Part shown: positions 51,401-58,352 of the stretch, one piece after another
Numbering within the stretch: the first letter of the stretch is position 1
How the letters are laid out: every line of letters begins with the position of its first letter
Origin: Apostichopus japonicus
Taxonomy: Eukaryota > Echinodermata > Holothuroidea > Aspidochirotida > Stichopodidae
DNA length: 64,000 nucleotides
Assembly (NCBI RefSeq): GCF_037975245.1
Contig: NC_092579.1
Span: 20,220,666 to 20,284,665 of the forward strand
Direction: 5' to 3'
Notes under the pieces: generated by a model
Seen by the model: the letters and a program-made list of their open reading frames with translations, nothing else
Told to the model about the DNA's origin: nothing
The model's database searches: none
Position numbers and translations under genes: made by a program

Positions 51401-53171
51401 TACTGTACTGTAGGCTCTGTTAGGTACATCTGCTATGAAAATGTGGTGGATCTTAATTTAATGTAGGTGCTGATGTTTGCTTTTTAAGAAAAGGAAGGAT
51501 TCTTCAAGAGTTTACATATATCTGTCTGACATTAATTGTAAAAAACATAGCAAAGACAATATTTCATAGCAACAGAAATTATTCTGTAAATACAACCTGC
51601 TGCTTTGTGGTTGCAACAGACTCAACATTACTGTAAGTGCCTTAAATTGTAACAGTGTGAAGGAATTCAAAGGGACATGCATGGATCCACACAGACCAAA
51701 AAAAAGGGGGAGAATGGGGGGGAATTATTAGATCACAAAGCATTATTGTGAGCGACGTACAAGTAACAAGCTACTATGTCTTTTTACAGACATGATGAGC
51801 TGCATGATGGGAACCAATTATGTAGATGGAGATTGGGAAAGAGTAAGACGGGAGCAGCTGGGAAAAACAATTTGGTCAAAGCATAATGTTGTTTACAAAT
51901 TCAGTTGAACATTTCATCATAGTAAAAACTGGAAATGAAGGTTTAAAGTGCACTCGATCACTGCTGGTATTCTTAATTTTTTAATAAGGTCATAGGTACA
52001 TAAAGGACCCAAAAAATACTCTTTTGTGCGCTAATGCAAACATCTACCTGAACATTACAGGCCCCTCCTGGCACGGGTCTACCAGGTCTGACTACAATGA
52101 TGTCTCCTTCCACTAGTAAAGCTTGAGGTAGATTCACCAGTTCTCCATCTCGGTAAGTCCACTGTAGGGATATAGAGCTCGACTGAGGACTGTGTAGAGG
52201 TAGATAATCCTCAGAAGACCATTCACCTCCTGACGATATCACATCTGTGAATAAACCAGATTTTAATTTAAAATTGAACATGTATAGTAATATTTACCTA
52301 TCAATTTTCAAAATGACTTGAAGCCTGTTGATTAATTGATAATTCGATAAACTGACAGTGCTCTTAAATAAACTTTTACTTTTTGTTATTTCGTCTTACT
52401 ATTTATAAATGAATTTGAAATTCATTCCACTCTTTTCAAAGTAGACTGCAATAATAGGTATCATACAGTAACTACACCAATGTGAATGAAGATTAATTTA
52501 CTTTAAACAAGGAAATTGCCTCACATTTCATCAATATTTTGTTAAAATACATGCACTGTATATGTTAACATTATCAGGGCACTGCAAAGGGTAGATATTT
52601 AAAAATTAGAGGTTTTTATTTACAATGTGTTATACTTTGCAGTTCAAAGTCTTTAACTTGTGCATCATATTTCAACCCACCATGCTATGCAATGTTAGCA
52701 ATGTTATGAATAAACAAAAACTTTTGAATGGTTTTATGTCATTGAGATGGTACTTGACACTAAACTTGGTACTGGGAGTCTCTGCTTACCTTTCATATCT
52801 TTCAGCAAACTTCTTGACTGGTCAATCAGTTCCCTCTGTTTCAGATGAAAATTCCAACCAGATAGATACAAATTCAAAGCACAAAACAGGATGAGGAAAG
52901 CTGCCTCAATTAGTGTATATACATCTGGCAGGATTGCAGAAGCTACTAGAAGAAGGAATCCACATGAAAGAAGAGACAGAGCAGATATCCATGAAAAGAC
53001 CACATCAGCATGAAGTCTTAAGCTTGCTCTTTGACCAATCAGAGACAACACCGTTCCATTTCTTTCAAGCTCAGTTTCATAACTGTTCACTTCTTCTTCA
53101 ATCACATCACAGAGTTTCTGCATAGCTTCTTCAGAAGCAAAACCAGTATGACTCCTGAAAGTACTTTCCAT
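18199..53171 (-). CDS. TMEM94: TMEM94, multi-pass ER membrane protein related to P-type ATPases, 28 coding exons
   Basis: Reported in mammals as an ER membrane protein linked to magnesium uptake. Exons, 5' to 3': 53171-52790, 52244-52048, 50995-50859, 48961-48859, 38763-38677, 38221-38108, 37047-36991, 35805-35692, 34584-34404, 33059-33007, 32473-32408, 31630-31503, 30881-30788, 29956-29845, 29701-29599, 28378-28195, 27481-27375, 26667-26526, 26198-25590, 24380-24281, 23634-23526, 22877-22694, 21851-21609, 21187-21045, 20878-20781, 20517-20424, 19146-18979, 18271-18199. The total is 4182 bases, or 1393 aa (human about 1356), and every phase closes. In the numbering used elsewhere here, exon 9 is 34584-34404, 9b is 33059-33007, and 10 onward follow. 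Landmarks are TYRDGELVNLP, EGDII, CVDKQGIL, CTDFWDGQDLQPL, FAEKMGL, GWNCHISL and the C-terminus TKLGMNSPF, which is identical to human. The exon 15/16 junction uses a weak TCT|GTAGAA donor and is the least certain. The start codon directly follows a possible TAG acceptor, so the first exon is probably non-coding. Confidence 0.95.
21890..22263 (-). mobile_element. tRNA-derived SINE with conserved central domain, in TMEM94 intron
   Basis: On the minus strand it starts GGTGTTGTGGTCAAGTGG (A-box region), then GGTTCGAGCCCTGGCC (B box). It runs through a TTGTGTCCTTGGGCAAGGCA block that is widely conserved among invertebrate SINEs and ends near GCACTATATAAGAACTG plus an ATT-rich tail at 21893-21910. 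The orientation is the same as TMEM94 transcription. It looks fairly intact and lies between exons 21 and 22. Confidence 0.8.
22694..24380 (-). CDS. TMEM94: TMEM94 exons 19-21: P-domain-like region with degenerate hinge motif
   Basis: Exon 19 (24380-24281) reads ARLPRGIENIRPHIQGIDNV, near-identical to the human block. Exon 20 (23634-23526) holds EVVCCLGSSVNITNM and exon 21 (22877-22694) continues the strand as ADFSIGLEPMYP. By position this corresponds to the P-type ATPase hinge GDGxNDxxAL followed by ADxGIAMG, but the catalytic aspartates are gone (LGSSVN in place of GDGVND), as in the human protein. Exon 21 ends LPCSVYFHRNDHISITAILQ before the next membrane helix. The acceptor of exon 21 lies in a tandem triplication described separately. 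Confidence 0.9.
22852..23140 (-). repeat. Tandem triplication of the exon 21 acceptor boundary
   Basis: Three copies of a 101/87-bp unit are anchored by GAGGGTACA at 22852, 22953 and 23040. Each unit contains a pyrimidine-poor tract, an AG acceptor (ATTTTAG, ATTGTAG, ATTTCAG on the minus strand) and the first 25 or so coding bases of exon 21, so SIGLEPMYP is followed upstream by copies reading SIGLELMYP and SIGLESMYP. Only the innermost acceptor (22878/22877) keeps the frame; using either outer one would hit a stop. The outermost copy has the best-looking acceptor (TTTCAG). Confidence 0.85.
25046..25605 (-). repeat. Minisatellite of about 19 units grown from the exon 18 donor site
   Basis: The unit is about 27-31 bp, on the plus strand CACACACCCTATTCGACACA plus TCAATATAG. 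The right-most unit is the end of TMEM94 exon 18: on the minus strand GATGTGTCAAATAGG codes for DVSNR and the following GTGTGTGT is the donor (25590/25589). Every other unit therefore repeats the last 15 coding bases plus a GTGTGT donor. A TGA appears 20 bases beyond the true donor, so retention of array sequence would truncate the protein. A few units are rearranged near 25480-25560. Confidence 0.88.
25590..26198 (-). CDS. TMEM94: TMEM94 exon 18: acidic cytosolic loop
   Basis: This is the largest exon, 609 bases or 203 codons. It opens VFAEKMGLEAGWNCHISL, which matches human TMEM94 closely and lies where P-type ATPases have the MTGDN...A..IA..GI segment. It then runs into a long low-complexity acidic stretch (DDDEDFPQEWRPLLEDD and similar) with no recognisable fold, expected to be a disordered cytosolic insertion. 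The last codons DVSNR join ARLPRG of exon 19, as in the human SNRAKLPRG. This placed the donor at AGG|GTGTGT within the neighbouring minisatellite. Confidence 0.92.
27440..27910 (-). repeat. Diverged tandem copies abutting the exon 16 acceptor
   Basis: Blocks resembling ACTTGCAAGAATTGACATCC followed by ATGAAGACCTTCAAGAA start at about 27481, 27571 and 27708, with a fourth, weaker one near 27870. The first block contains the exon 16 acceptor itself (CTTGCAAG on the minus strand, exon from 27481). The copies are more diverged than those at exons 9, 18 and 21, so this is an older event. Only the first copy is joined to exon sequence. Confidence 0.65.
28195..29956 (-). CDS. TMEM94: TMEM94 exons 13-15: central cytosolic domain
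   Basis: Exon 13 (29956-29845) is a variable basic linker (PADRKLSAGGSLRSQTLVQR). Exon 14 (29701-29599) holds TAHLVLSLCTDFWDGQDLQP, one of the most conserved blocks. Exon 15 (28378-28195) reads RKKIFDFYQRAMLSSYCSVL, then LAYQPV, corresponding to the N-domain region of P-type ATPases (the YA.KP block just before the P domain). The exon 15 end was set by phase: GTCTGT would shift the frame into a stop in exon 16, while TCT|GTAGAA keeps it open. Confidence 0.88.
28510..28690 (-). repeat. Dispersed repeat with hammerhead-like core, copy A
   Basis: Read on the minus strand, 28612-28586 gives CTGAAGA, then A, then a GATCC/GGATC hairpin with a 5-nt TGCTA loop, then GAAA. That is the order of a hammerhead ribozyme core. 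The sequence downstream (CTTTTACACATTCTCTTACA, then CAGACTCTTTTAGTGGATA) is shared with the copy at 44384-44465, which defines a repeat family. Just upstream a 15-bp perfect inverted repeat (CAGAGGCTGAATGAC) flanks AAGA. In this copy the stem I strands (GCCT and CGACC) no longer pair. Confidence 0.6.
28905..29110 (-). mobile_element. 5'-truncated SINE copy, same family as 6455-6770
   Basis: The minus strand contains GACTTTCTAAATT, then CCAAATTTGTGTTAAGATGTT, a GTAAGTTGTAT block, TAAGCCCTTTTGGG, CCCACATTTGTGGTCGCC and TAACTGCTGATTATTATTAA, in the same order as the SINE at 6.5 kb. The tRNA-like head is missing. It lies in the intron between TMEM94 exons 14 and 15, oriented with the gene. Confidence 0.75.
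30548..30690 (-). mobile_element. Truncated tRNA-related SINE with (TA)n tail
   Basis: The minus strand shows GGGAGGCCCGGGTTCGAATC, then CCGGTGGAGGCTGG, a perfect B box with T-arm pairing, but no A box upstream. It ends in a (TA) microsatellite of about 38 bp at 30548-30586. A 5'-truncated SINE explains this better than a tRNA gene. Confidence 0.55.
32408..35805 (-). CDS. TMEM94: TMEM94 exons 8-10: region with the degenerate P-type phosphorylation motif
   Basis: Exon 8 (35805-35692) reads KPRVTWGQIFRHSISS to LLHGLGTVT. Exon 9 (34584-34404) opens SFSCVDKQGILSYPDPNIEK, where CVDKQGIL lies in the position of the P-type ATPase signature CSDKTGTLT. The aspartate and lysine remain but the threonines do not. 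Exon 9b (33059-33007, DHFPQTQAEVLTVSINAD) and exon 10 (32473-32408, LQFDEHDWEKHLKSLKPM) follow. Both ends of exon 9 sit in separate tandem triplications. Exon 9 as drawn uses the acceptor and donor that give the shortest, human-like product. Confidence 0.9.
34107..34470 (-). repeat. In-frame 141-bp tandem triplication at the exon 9 donor
   Basis: Three near-identical units are spaced exactly 141 bp apart (the donor-side TACC falls at 34119, 34260 and 34401). Each holds about 60 coding bases of exon 9 (LISEDSQLGRASDWPL, then TDQE), a GAAG|GTACTC donor, and about 75 bp of intron reading LIIKFALMYNCIDYRYVYRY. Because 141 is 47 codons and no unit contains a stop, an exon using donor 2 or 3 would stay open and in phase with exon 9b, adding 47 or 94 residues. 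The reading frame remains open to 34003. Confidence 0.9.
34551..34779 (-). repeat. 76-bp tandem triplication at the exon 9 acceptor
   Basis: Three copies of a 76-bp unit start at 34551, 34627 and 34703 (ACAAGATACC anchor). Each has an acceptor (CATTCAG) and the first coding bases of exon 9, including the CVDKQGIL motif, followed by intron-like sequence. 76 is not a multiple of three, so only the innermost acceptor (34585/34584) gives the full reading frame; the two outer ones (34660, 34736) run into a stop about 30 codons later. Confidence 0.9.
36991..38763 (-). CDS. TMEM94: TMEM94 exons 5-7: membrane segment pair and linker
   Basis: Exon 5 (38763-38677) encodes IASLLVNIIRFTVAPEDSGH and a second hydrophobic start. 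Exon 6 (38221-38108) encodes VILPLCPLAFPLMWIVL, then a basic HYGIGRLVALFHSSRLLR stretch. Exon 7 (37047-36991) is a short acidic linker (FDQSGETLAFSEENNTMDK). Together these match the third and fourth membrane helices of human TMEM94; a proline-rich fourth helix just before the phosphorylation-site domain is the usual layout in P-type pumps. All three exons are phase 0. Confidence 0.88.
37634..37735. repeat. 102-bp inverted-repeat element in TMEM94 intron 6
   Basis: The ends CTTCAGAGCACTCGTACTGA and the reverse complement of the right end (CTTCAGAGCACTGGCACTGA) match at 18 of 20 bases, so the whole 102 bp can fold back. An inner 5-bp hairpin (CGTAC-TGACG-GTACG) lies beside the left arm. It is probably a tiny MITE. 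A hairpin precursor RNA is formally possible, but the pairing stops after about 20 bp. Confidence 0.5.
39355..39480. repeat. (TA)n microsatellite, interrupted
   Basis: A run of TA dinucleotides with occasional TG steps spans about 60 bp and is followed by a TATA-rich, compositionally similar stretch. It is intronic (TMEM94 intron 4) with no coding signal nearby. Confidence 0.8.
41662..42747 (+). CDS. TRIM-type RING/B-box/coiled-coil protein with C-terminal membrane anchor
   Basis: Predicted membrane-anchored E3 ubiquitin ligase of 361 aa, encoded in one coding exon. The RING finger covers residues 12-51 (C12, C15, C27, H29, C32, C35, C48, C51; LPCGHTFCLQC core). An acidic linker (about 80-105) is followed by a B-box type 2 at about 113-152 (C113, H116, then FCKSCSKQTCKDC and paired histidines). 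A long heptad-rich coiled coil covers about 155-285, and a hydrophobic helix (340-354, IILAVLVALLSIYLI) is near the C-terminus. RING, B-box, coiled coil and tail anchor without SPRY or NHL domains is the layout of TRIM59/TRIM13, which sit in the ER membrane, but orthology is not shown. A CTACAG acceptor-like site lies 7 bases before ATG, so a 5' UTR intron is likely. The gene is nested in TMEM94 intron 4 on the opposite strand. Its base composition is visibly richer in G+C than the flanks. Confidence 0.88.
   Translation: MDTNGDLSFSSCPVCFEEYKDPKILPCGHTFCLQCLQSIVKLSDDPSCPKCKKEFPTPTSGNMADFTTNYDLLTAMEETGQTNEVSASEEDDDHREEEETPAGGSQVAHNAHCMLHDLPYEFFCKSCSKQTCKDCLRGKHNPSIHKIMTTEAYVQEQSQDVQKISKELDSLLSMQQDLGKQLADADSKCQGEAKQLRDEIMANLEKKVTMLREEAEKMVKDISEELKRKQGMLKQLRKKQNSLITDTEEEKQSIDSVKTAIEKNVVTDPVKLTEIQNTTSQISKQANSLKASSEAAGSSLHLKFQKQHHQIPYLGDLVSKSTSPPMYGRLLWITKSPRRIILAVLVALLSIYLIKGSYCTS
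42748..43830 (+). other. Probable 3' UTR of the TRIM-type gene
   Basis: Non-coding sequence follows the TGA at 42745-42747, becoming progressively AT-rich, with A-rich runs at about 43400-43440. AATAAA-like words occur near 43807 (TTAATAAATGAATG) and are a plausible end. No other gene signal is present. The true cleavage site cannot be decided from sequence alone. Confidence 0.35.
44333..44465 (+). repeat. 44-bp perfect palindrome, hammerhead-family repeat copy B
   Basis: Arms 44333-44376 and 44384-44427 are exact reverse complements with a 7-bp spacer (CTAGCAA). The right arm contains GATCCTGCTAGGATCGAAAC, then GTCAGGCC, and continues into TTTTACACATTC and CTCTCTAGTGGATA, shared with the copy at 28510-28690. 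This copy lacks the CTGAAGA part of the hammerhead-like core but keeps the GAAAC-GTC-AGGCC part that the other copy has lost. The left arm looks like an inverted partial duplication of the same element. Confidence 0.7.
44520..47885 (+). pseudogene. Dead non-LTR retrotransposon (LINE), 3' half, split by a minisatellite
   Basis: Frameshifted fragments of a LINE ORF2 read in order on the plus strand. The reverse transcriptase piece includes LGENLSPVLFS (44575), LNADDTIILAEN (about 44740; ADD is part of the YADD active site), then KMFVNANKTHIVISS and SFNNNNKMTKAVHIS. The C-terminal piece includes CMAYGELGRH (about 45220) and, after the minisatellite, GRFTNIDFHERL (about 47360), CDQNFFGDEFHYIF and KPYFRKRPSSIEM. 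Many stops and frameshifts break it. It ends near 47885 with a poor A-rich tail (AATAAACCTGAACTGAATTAA). The C-x2-C...H...C C-terminal block resembles CR1/L2-type elements, but the clade is uncertain. Confidence 0.8.
45450..47145. repeat. Minisatellite, about 40 copies of a 41-42 bp unit
   Basis: The unit is about TACCCCTCACAGACAATACC then CTGTAATATCTAAGTATTGGC. Two main variants alternate irregularly, ending GTATTGGC or GTCATTGTT, with CTTGGC as a minor form. Runs of the same variant (for example 46320-46460) show block duplication. Flanking sequence on both sides is LINE, so the array grew inside the inserted element. It has no spacers or coding potential. Confidence 0.95.
48700..48790. repeat. 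Two-copy 45-46 bp tandem duplication near TMEM94 exon 4
   Basis: GTTCCTATTTTATCACTCAC and GTTCCTCTTTTATCACTCAC start adjacent units that continue with matching CTAAATGT and TCTGGAC words. It lies in intron 4, about 70 bp below the exon 4 donor, and does not include the splice site. Confidence 0.6.
48859..53171 (-). CDS. TMEM94: TMEM94 exons 1-4: N-terminus, first membrane pair and A-domain-like part
   Basis: Exon 1 (53171-52790) starts MESTFRSHTGFASEEAMQKL, a short helical N-terminus, then two hydrophobic helices (VFSWISALSLLSCGFLLLVA; YTLIEAAFLILFCALNLYL). Exon 2 (52244-52048) carries LQWTYRDGELVNLP and LLVEGDIIVVRPG, corresponding to the P-type actuator-domain block VGDIV...PGD; the TGES loop is not present. 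Exons 3 (50995-50859) and 4 (48961-48859) complete this region (KFVMLETPYRRFL; FIERVIIPLIL). The start matches human placement, though the ATG directly follows a TAG that could be the acceptor of an upstream non-coding exon. Confidence 0.92.
50339..50644. mobile_element. hAT-type MITE, 306 bp
   Basis: The ends are CAGTGGCGGAG and CTCCGCCACTG, 11-bp perfect inverted repeats. The flanks AGTGGCAG (50331-50338) and AGTGGCAC (50645-50652) form a 7/8 target duplication of the 8-bp length typical of hAT. The interior contains CATTTCCAGCGATCTAGGAG and CGCTCCGCGCCAA, shared with 59472-59769. There is no transposase. Confidence 0.8.
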
Positions 53172-53980
53172 CTATGTCAAGTTGGTAAAGATAAAAAAAC
53201 AGAATATAGTTATCATGGTGATTGTCTATAAAATCAATTTCTGTAGTATTAAGCACATGCATATCAAAAGGTTTAAAATTTCAAACAATTAGTGGAATGA
53301 TCCCAAGCCTTAAATACTGGAATACAATACTGTTTGGAGCGGTGATATTGAAATTGTGAGTAAAATCTGACAAAAAAAAAAACAGTAATATCTTAATTTG
53401 TCTTTGCTTTTATTGACACAAGCTAGCCTTACTCTGGCCATTCATTCAGAAATAAAATGATCAAGTTCATCATTTTTGCAAGCAATGTTTGTGCTACTAG
53501 GAATTTAAATTAATGCTATACAGGGCCTATTTAGGCCCTTCCATGATCCATCATATTCCCATTAGCCCTCCATAAGCTTTATAGAGGTCTGTGTATATAT
53601 CCACATGCTCCTTTTCTTCTCATATCATTTTCAAAACAAGAGGGATTTTCAATATGCCATTGATCAAACAAGAGTGCCTGCTATAGTCCTACTGTCATAA
53701 TATTTACAAATGATGTGTTATGAACTTGTCTTTCTTGCCAAACAAATTAGCACACAAAATGTGAAAGATAATCAAACTGTTAAATTGCAGAGACACCTCA
53801 TGGATATTAAAAAATGAACAACTGTTCCTTTTGTCCTTGCAAGTATCATCAGTTTATTTCATTCCCAACTTGGTTTGTTACTAGCTCGACACCACGTACT
53901 GTACAGTATAGACCAGTATACTTAGTATTTAGTGGAATAGGTACTAACATATACCGTTATAAGATTGATGTAAACTTACG

Positions 53981-54608
53981 ATTCTACCAATAAAACTCCT
54001 CTTTTTATAGAGTGCTTTTGATTTGATAAAAGCTTTTTGATGGAAACTTCATTTTAAAAAGAGTCGTGTAAAGATTCCATAGCGCACCCCCTGTTTCGCA
54101 AAATCATTGGATGTATTATTGTGAGCCTGTCATCCTTTCGTGGGCTAGAACAGTGCACATGCGAAGGTCAGGGCATTACCACCCTTGGCGTACGCAGTAC
54201 AGTAAACAATTCACTCTAACAGATTTTGGCCTACGCACAAATTGTACAATGTTGATACTTGCGGGAGCTACACAATGAAATTTCCTGGTCCGCGATATAT
54301 TGGTTTAATATCTTTAAGTGTTTTTATATCCTTTAATACTTAAACGGAACTTTGTAAAAAATATATGATTGGATATTCATGAGTGTCTGTTCCCTAAGAA
54401 TTCTCAAAACTCTTGAAATTAAATTAAATTTCAAATACAAGGGAACAAAATACCATTCATGAGTCGCGTTTTGCTTCTTGTATTTTTTTATATATGTAAT
54501 CCAGTATTGTATCAGCTGATTGAAATTGTTGCAAAAGCACCCTAAGGTAAGACGCTGGTTACTTGGCACACGATTAAGAAGTGACGTCTCTGAAGATTCG
54601 CTGTCAAA
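53981..54608. promoter_or_regulatory. Divergent promoter region, TMEM94 (minus) and amidohydrolase gene (plus)
   Basis: The minus strand has a strong donor (ATC|GTAAGTTT) at 53980/53979, which would end a non-coding first exon of TMEM94, and a TATAAAAAG word at about 54004-54014. The plus-strand gene begins translation at 54609. The region is AT-rich with a GC-richer block near 54080-54200. No operator-like repeat is visible. Start sites are inferred, not shown. Confidence 0.4.
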
Positions 54609-56644
54609 ATGAACACTTACTTTGAGATATTAAAGCAGTTCTTACTCATATTAAGCGTATTTATACTAATTGCCAAATGCAATGCAGATGATTTTCCTAA
54701 CGATGACCAAGATGATGGCGATTGTACCTACAGAGGGGCTGTGTATGAACATTTCTCGTTGACATCACTGATACCTGCTGTAACAAAGTCAGGAGCTCAG
54801 AGGGTTATGAACATCAACTTGGACACTTATGAGCAGCAGATAAAAATTGCATCTTCAGCGGTGAGCATCTTTCGTACAAATTCCTTCAAGTTACCCTGGT
54901 AACTACTCTCCAATATCAGAGAGAATCGTAAGTCTTAACATGTAGGGTACACTCTAATATATGTCATGCAGCATGTACATCCCATGACAACAATACTTTA
55001 TTAAGGCTGAAAATGTTGCCATTGATTCTGGAGGAGAACTGGTTAGCTTAGCAACAACCAAAAACATTTAGTCATACCATTTGTATATGAGATGTTACGC
55101 AAAATATTCACATCACAATCTTTTCAAAATTCACAGTTTGATATGTATTCACTATTTTGTAAGTTATTGTTTCCTTTTTGTTCCCCTGTTAGGGTTCCCA
55201 AATTATTGTGTTTCCAGAGTATGGTATAACAGGATTTTTCCCATGGGGCACACGAGATTCCATCGTTCCATTCTTGGAGGTTGTACCAAATGATACCAAG
55301 CCAGTGGTTAATCCTTGCATCCAGAGAGAGTATTCTGACAGACCTGTCCAGAAAAGGCTCAGCTGCCTAGCGAAACAATACGCAATCATCATTGTAGCTG
55401 ATTTGGCGACTCAACAGCCGTGTGAGAAGACAGATCCACATTGTCCCAAAGATGGCCGCTATCAGTTTAACTCAGCCCTCGCATATGGTGCTGATGGAGC
55501 CCTTTTAGCAATTTATCACAAAGCTAACCTCTACTCGGAAGAATCTAACCAATTTGACTCCGGATCTAGAACAAGTAACATTGGGACTAGTGTTTTTAGT
55601 ACAAACTTTGGTACATTCTCCCTTTTCATATGCTTTGATATTCTCTTCGATTACCCATCAAAATACTTTAAAAGGTTCCAAGTTGATTCAGTAGCATTTC
55701 CAACAGCATGGATGAACGTGCTACCTCTCCTCTCTGCGATAGAATATCAGCAGGCCTGGTCTCTTGGTATGGGGATGAACCTCCTTGCTTCAAATCAACA
55801 TTTACCTCTCGAACAAATGACCGGTAGTGGGATATACTCATGGAGCGAGGGCGCTATCTCGTATCATTATGACATGGATACCTACAAAGGAAAGCTTTTA
55901 GTGGCAGACTTGCCTTGCTTTCCAAGTAAGATCATGAACAGGTCATCAAATGTGAAAGATGGTCTTCTTTCTGAGGGTCAGTTAGGAAGCAAACCAATTT
56001 CTGTGCATAGACTTGGAACTGGAAATATCACCGAACGGCTATACAAACCATCAAACGTAGTTTTTAAAGAAGGAAATAGCAGTATGGCTCTGAAAGCAGC
56101 TGAAGAGAAATCATCAAAGATAAAAACCTTGATCAATCAAACAACAGACTTTAAAAAGAACGATTTCTTTACATCATTGGTTAATGGCGATCCATTCACC
56201 CTACAGCTTTTGATCAAATCGCAAGACACTGCCACTGTAGCTTACGGTGACCTGATCTGCGCGTTGAACTATTCACTCACCGATACGTGGCAAAAGGGTG
56301 ATTGGTATGCCTTTGGTGCCTTCAGTGGCCTCCACGTTGAGAATGGTCAATACTTTGTGCAAGCTTGTGTCCTCTTGCGATGCGCATCCGCTCAGAGATC
56401 AAAGTGTGGAGCAGAGACCAGTGAAGCTTACACACACTTTAAAGAATTCTCCTTGGATATGAAAGGTTACTCAAAGGACACATTTTTGACTCCTGAAATC
56501 TTGTCAGAGGGTGATAATCTACCGAAGAAGGGATTAGCTTGGGACACCAACAGATCTTTTGATAAGTTATGGAGTAATGCAGGTAGCTTAAAAGATCCTC
56601 TTTTGATGGCTGGTATTTATGGAAGACTGTATGAAAAAGATTAA
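54609..56644 (+). CDS. Secreted pantetheinase/biotinidase-family amidohydrolase, complete, 2 exons
   Basis: Vanin/biotinidase branch of the nitrilase (CN-hydrolase) superfamily; members cleave pantetheine or biocytin outside the cell. Exons 54609-54860 and 55193-56644 join in phase 0 to give 567 aa. Residues 1-26 are a signal peptide (FLLILSVFILIAKCNA). The catalytic triad is visible as E93 (IIVFPEYG), K194 (IYHKANLY) and C231 (FICFDILFDYP). Family blocks include CTYRGAVYEH, PVQKRLSCLAKQYAI, DGRYQFNSALAYG, FPTAWMNVLPLLSA, MTGSGIY and a Cys-rich C-terminal domain with CVLLRCA. It ends at GRLYEKD, where vanins continue into a GPI-anchor tail, so the product is probably soluble like biotinidase. 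Pantetheine or biocytin specificity cannot be read from this. AATAAA at 56801-56806 is the likely poly(A) signal. Confidence 0.93.
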
Positions 56645-56900
56645 ATATTTGTGTGGGATTATGATGCCTACATCTTTTAGTGATTCCTTAAATTTGGATT
56701 TAGCATGGAATGCAACCTTATTATATTTAGAGGAATCTGTCTAATATGGCTCTAGAACAATTTGGACAAGACAACAGTTAGGCCTATTTTTGATGAAATT
56801 AATAAATGGAAGAACGGAATTGTTCATTTACTACAAGTGCTGAGCTTAATGATTGGCAAAAGTCATTAATTGTTTATAAATATTTTCAGCATAGCTATGC

Positions 56901-57018
<118 letters not shown>

Positions 57019-58223
57019 GGTTTTTCAGGAAAGCTATTAGAAATTCATGTTTAATGTCTGGCAGGGCATGTTTCAGAGTATGATGTACAGTGCATATATG
57101 TATTACGCACAAAAGTTTATGGTAAGTTGTTTCAGAGTTCTTGGTTTTAGAAAAATAGTTTATTTTGTCTTGCCAAAATGTTGTGCCCTAGGTTATAACA
57201 TACTGTCTTCCATTTTTAGATCTGTTTCAAAGTCTTAATTTTTCACCTCTCATTCTGGGGCAGAATCACATTGGAACTTAATTGACTTATTTACTTAAGT
57301 GGGTATTGGGTTGTGGGGCTGGGAGAGGGTGAGGGAGTGATGTTATTGTACATTTTCGTTGATCTTGTTCAGTGTGACGTCGTCATCAACCACTTACCGC
57401 CTTTCCTTGAATTTTCCTCCTGATAGGACACTGTGTCGTTTAAATATAGTTTCGCCATGATTGAGGTCTTTGACATTATAGTGATGTTCGTACAACGAAA
57501 TAACAACAGTAAACATGAAACTGAAGATATTATTATCTAACAAACAACATCAATGTTTGGAAGGGAGTTAGTGAGGTACTTTAGTTGTACAAATTCATGA
57601 ATTGAATTGATGTAGCATGTGAGTGCACACTTAATAGGCAGACACTGGTACCAATAACACCCTCCCCTTACCATGTTGGGAGTGAGAGGGGGGTTATTAA
57701 GTAAAATGAAGTTATTTTTACATGAAAGGTCAATGTTATGGATCATGTAATTAGTAGAAATTCATGAATTGATATAGTGTGTGAGTGAACAATGAAGAGG
57801 TGAATACTGGCACTAACCACAACCACTCCCCCAAAACAACCCTGACCCCAAATCACCCCCTCAAACCTGAAGTTGGCCAGCAAGGTTTGTCCCTATTGAG
57901 GTTACTAAAGAGATTTAACTCTTTCCTACTAGCAAGATTGATAACCGACAGAAGTGTGCTGAAATTAACAAGTGTTTGTTTGTTGGTTTACCTATGCACA
58001 GGTCTAAATGTGAAATTGCCAGCTTTTTTTGTGTCACTTCATCCATTTCTTTCTTTGTTTTCATCAATAGAATTGTATATGCAATATCATTCAGTGGATT
58101 CTTTGTTTATTATTTACTGGAGACAGACCTTTTATGCAGCTTATAATTAACAGCTCTAAATTGCTTAATTCTCTTAACAAAAGGATAAGTGGTGATGTCA
58201 TGTTAACAATGTAAGCTCTTCCA

Positions 58224-58276
<53 letters not shown>

Positions 58277-58309
58277 TTCTTTACTCAAGAATTTTCTTGT
58301 ATTTTATAC

Positions 58310-58350
<41 letters not shown>

Positions 58351-58352
58351 CG
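58224..58352. repeat. (TA)n and (GT)n microsatellites
   Basis: A (TA) run at 58224-58265 is followed by a second at 58308-58332, which passes directly into (TG)n to about 58350. A further (GT) run is at 58536-58560. Nearby, the word GTCCTCGG recurs three times (58397-58520) without a clear unit. Confidence 0.85.

Noticed and set aside
57785-58150. A 121-codon frame upstream of the TA microsatellite
   Set aside because: It overlaps an imperfect direct duplication, has no recognisable domain and no splice or poly(A) support.
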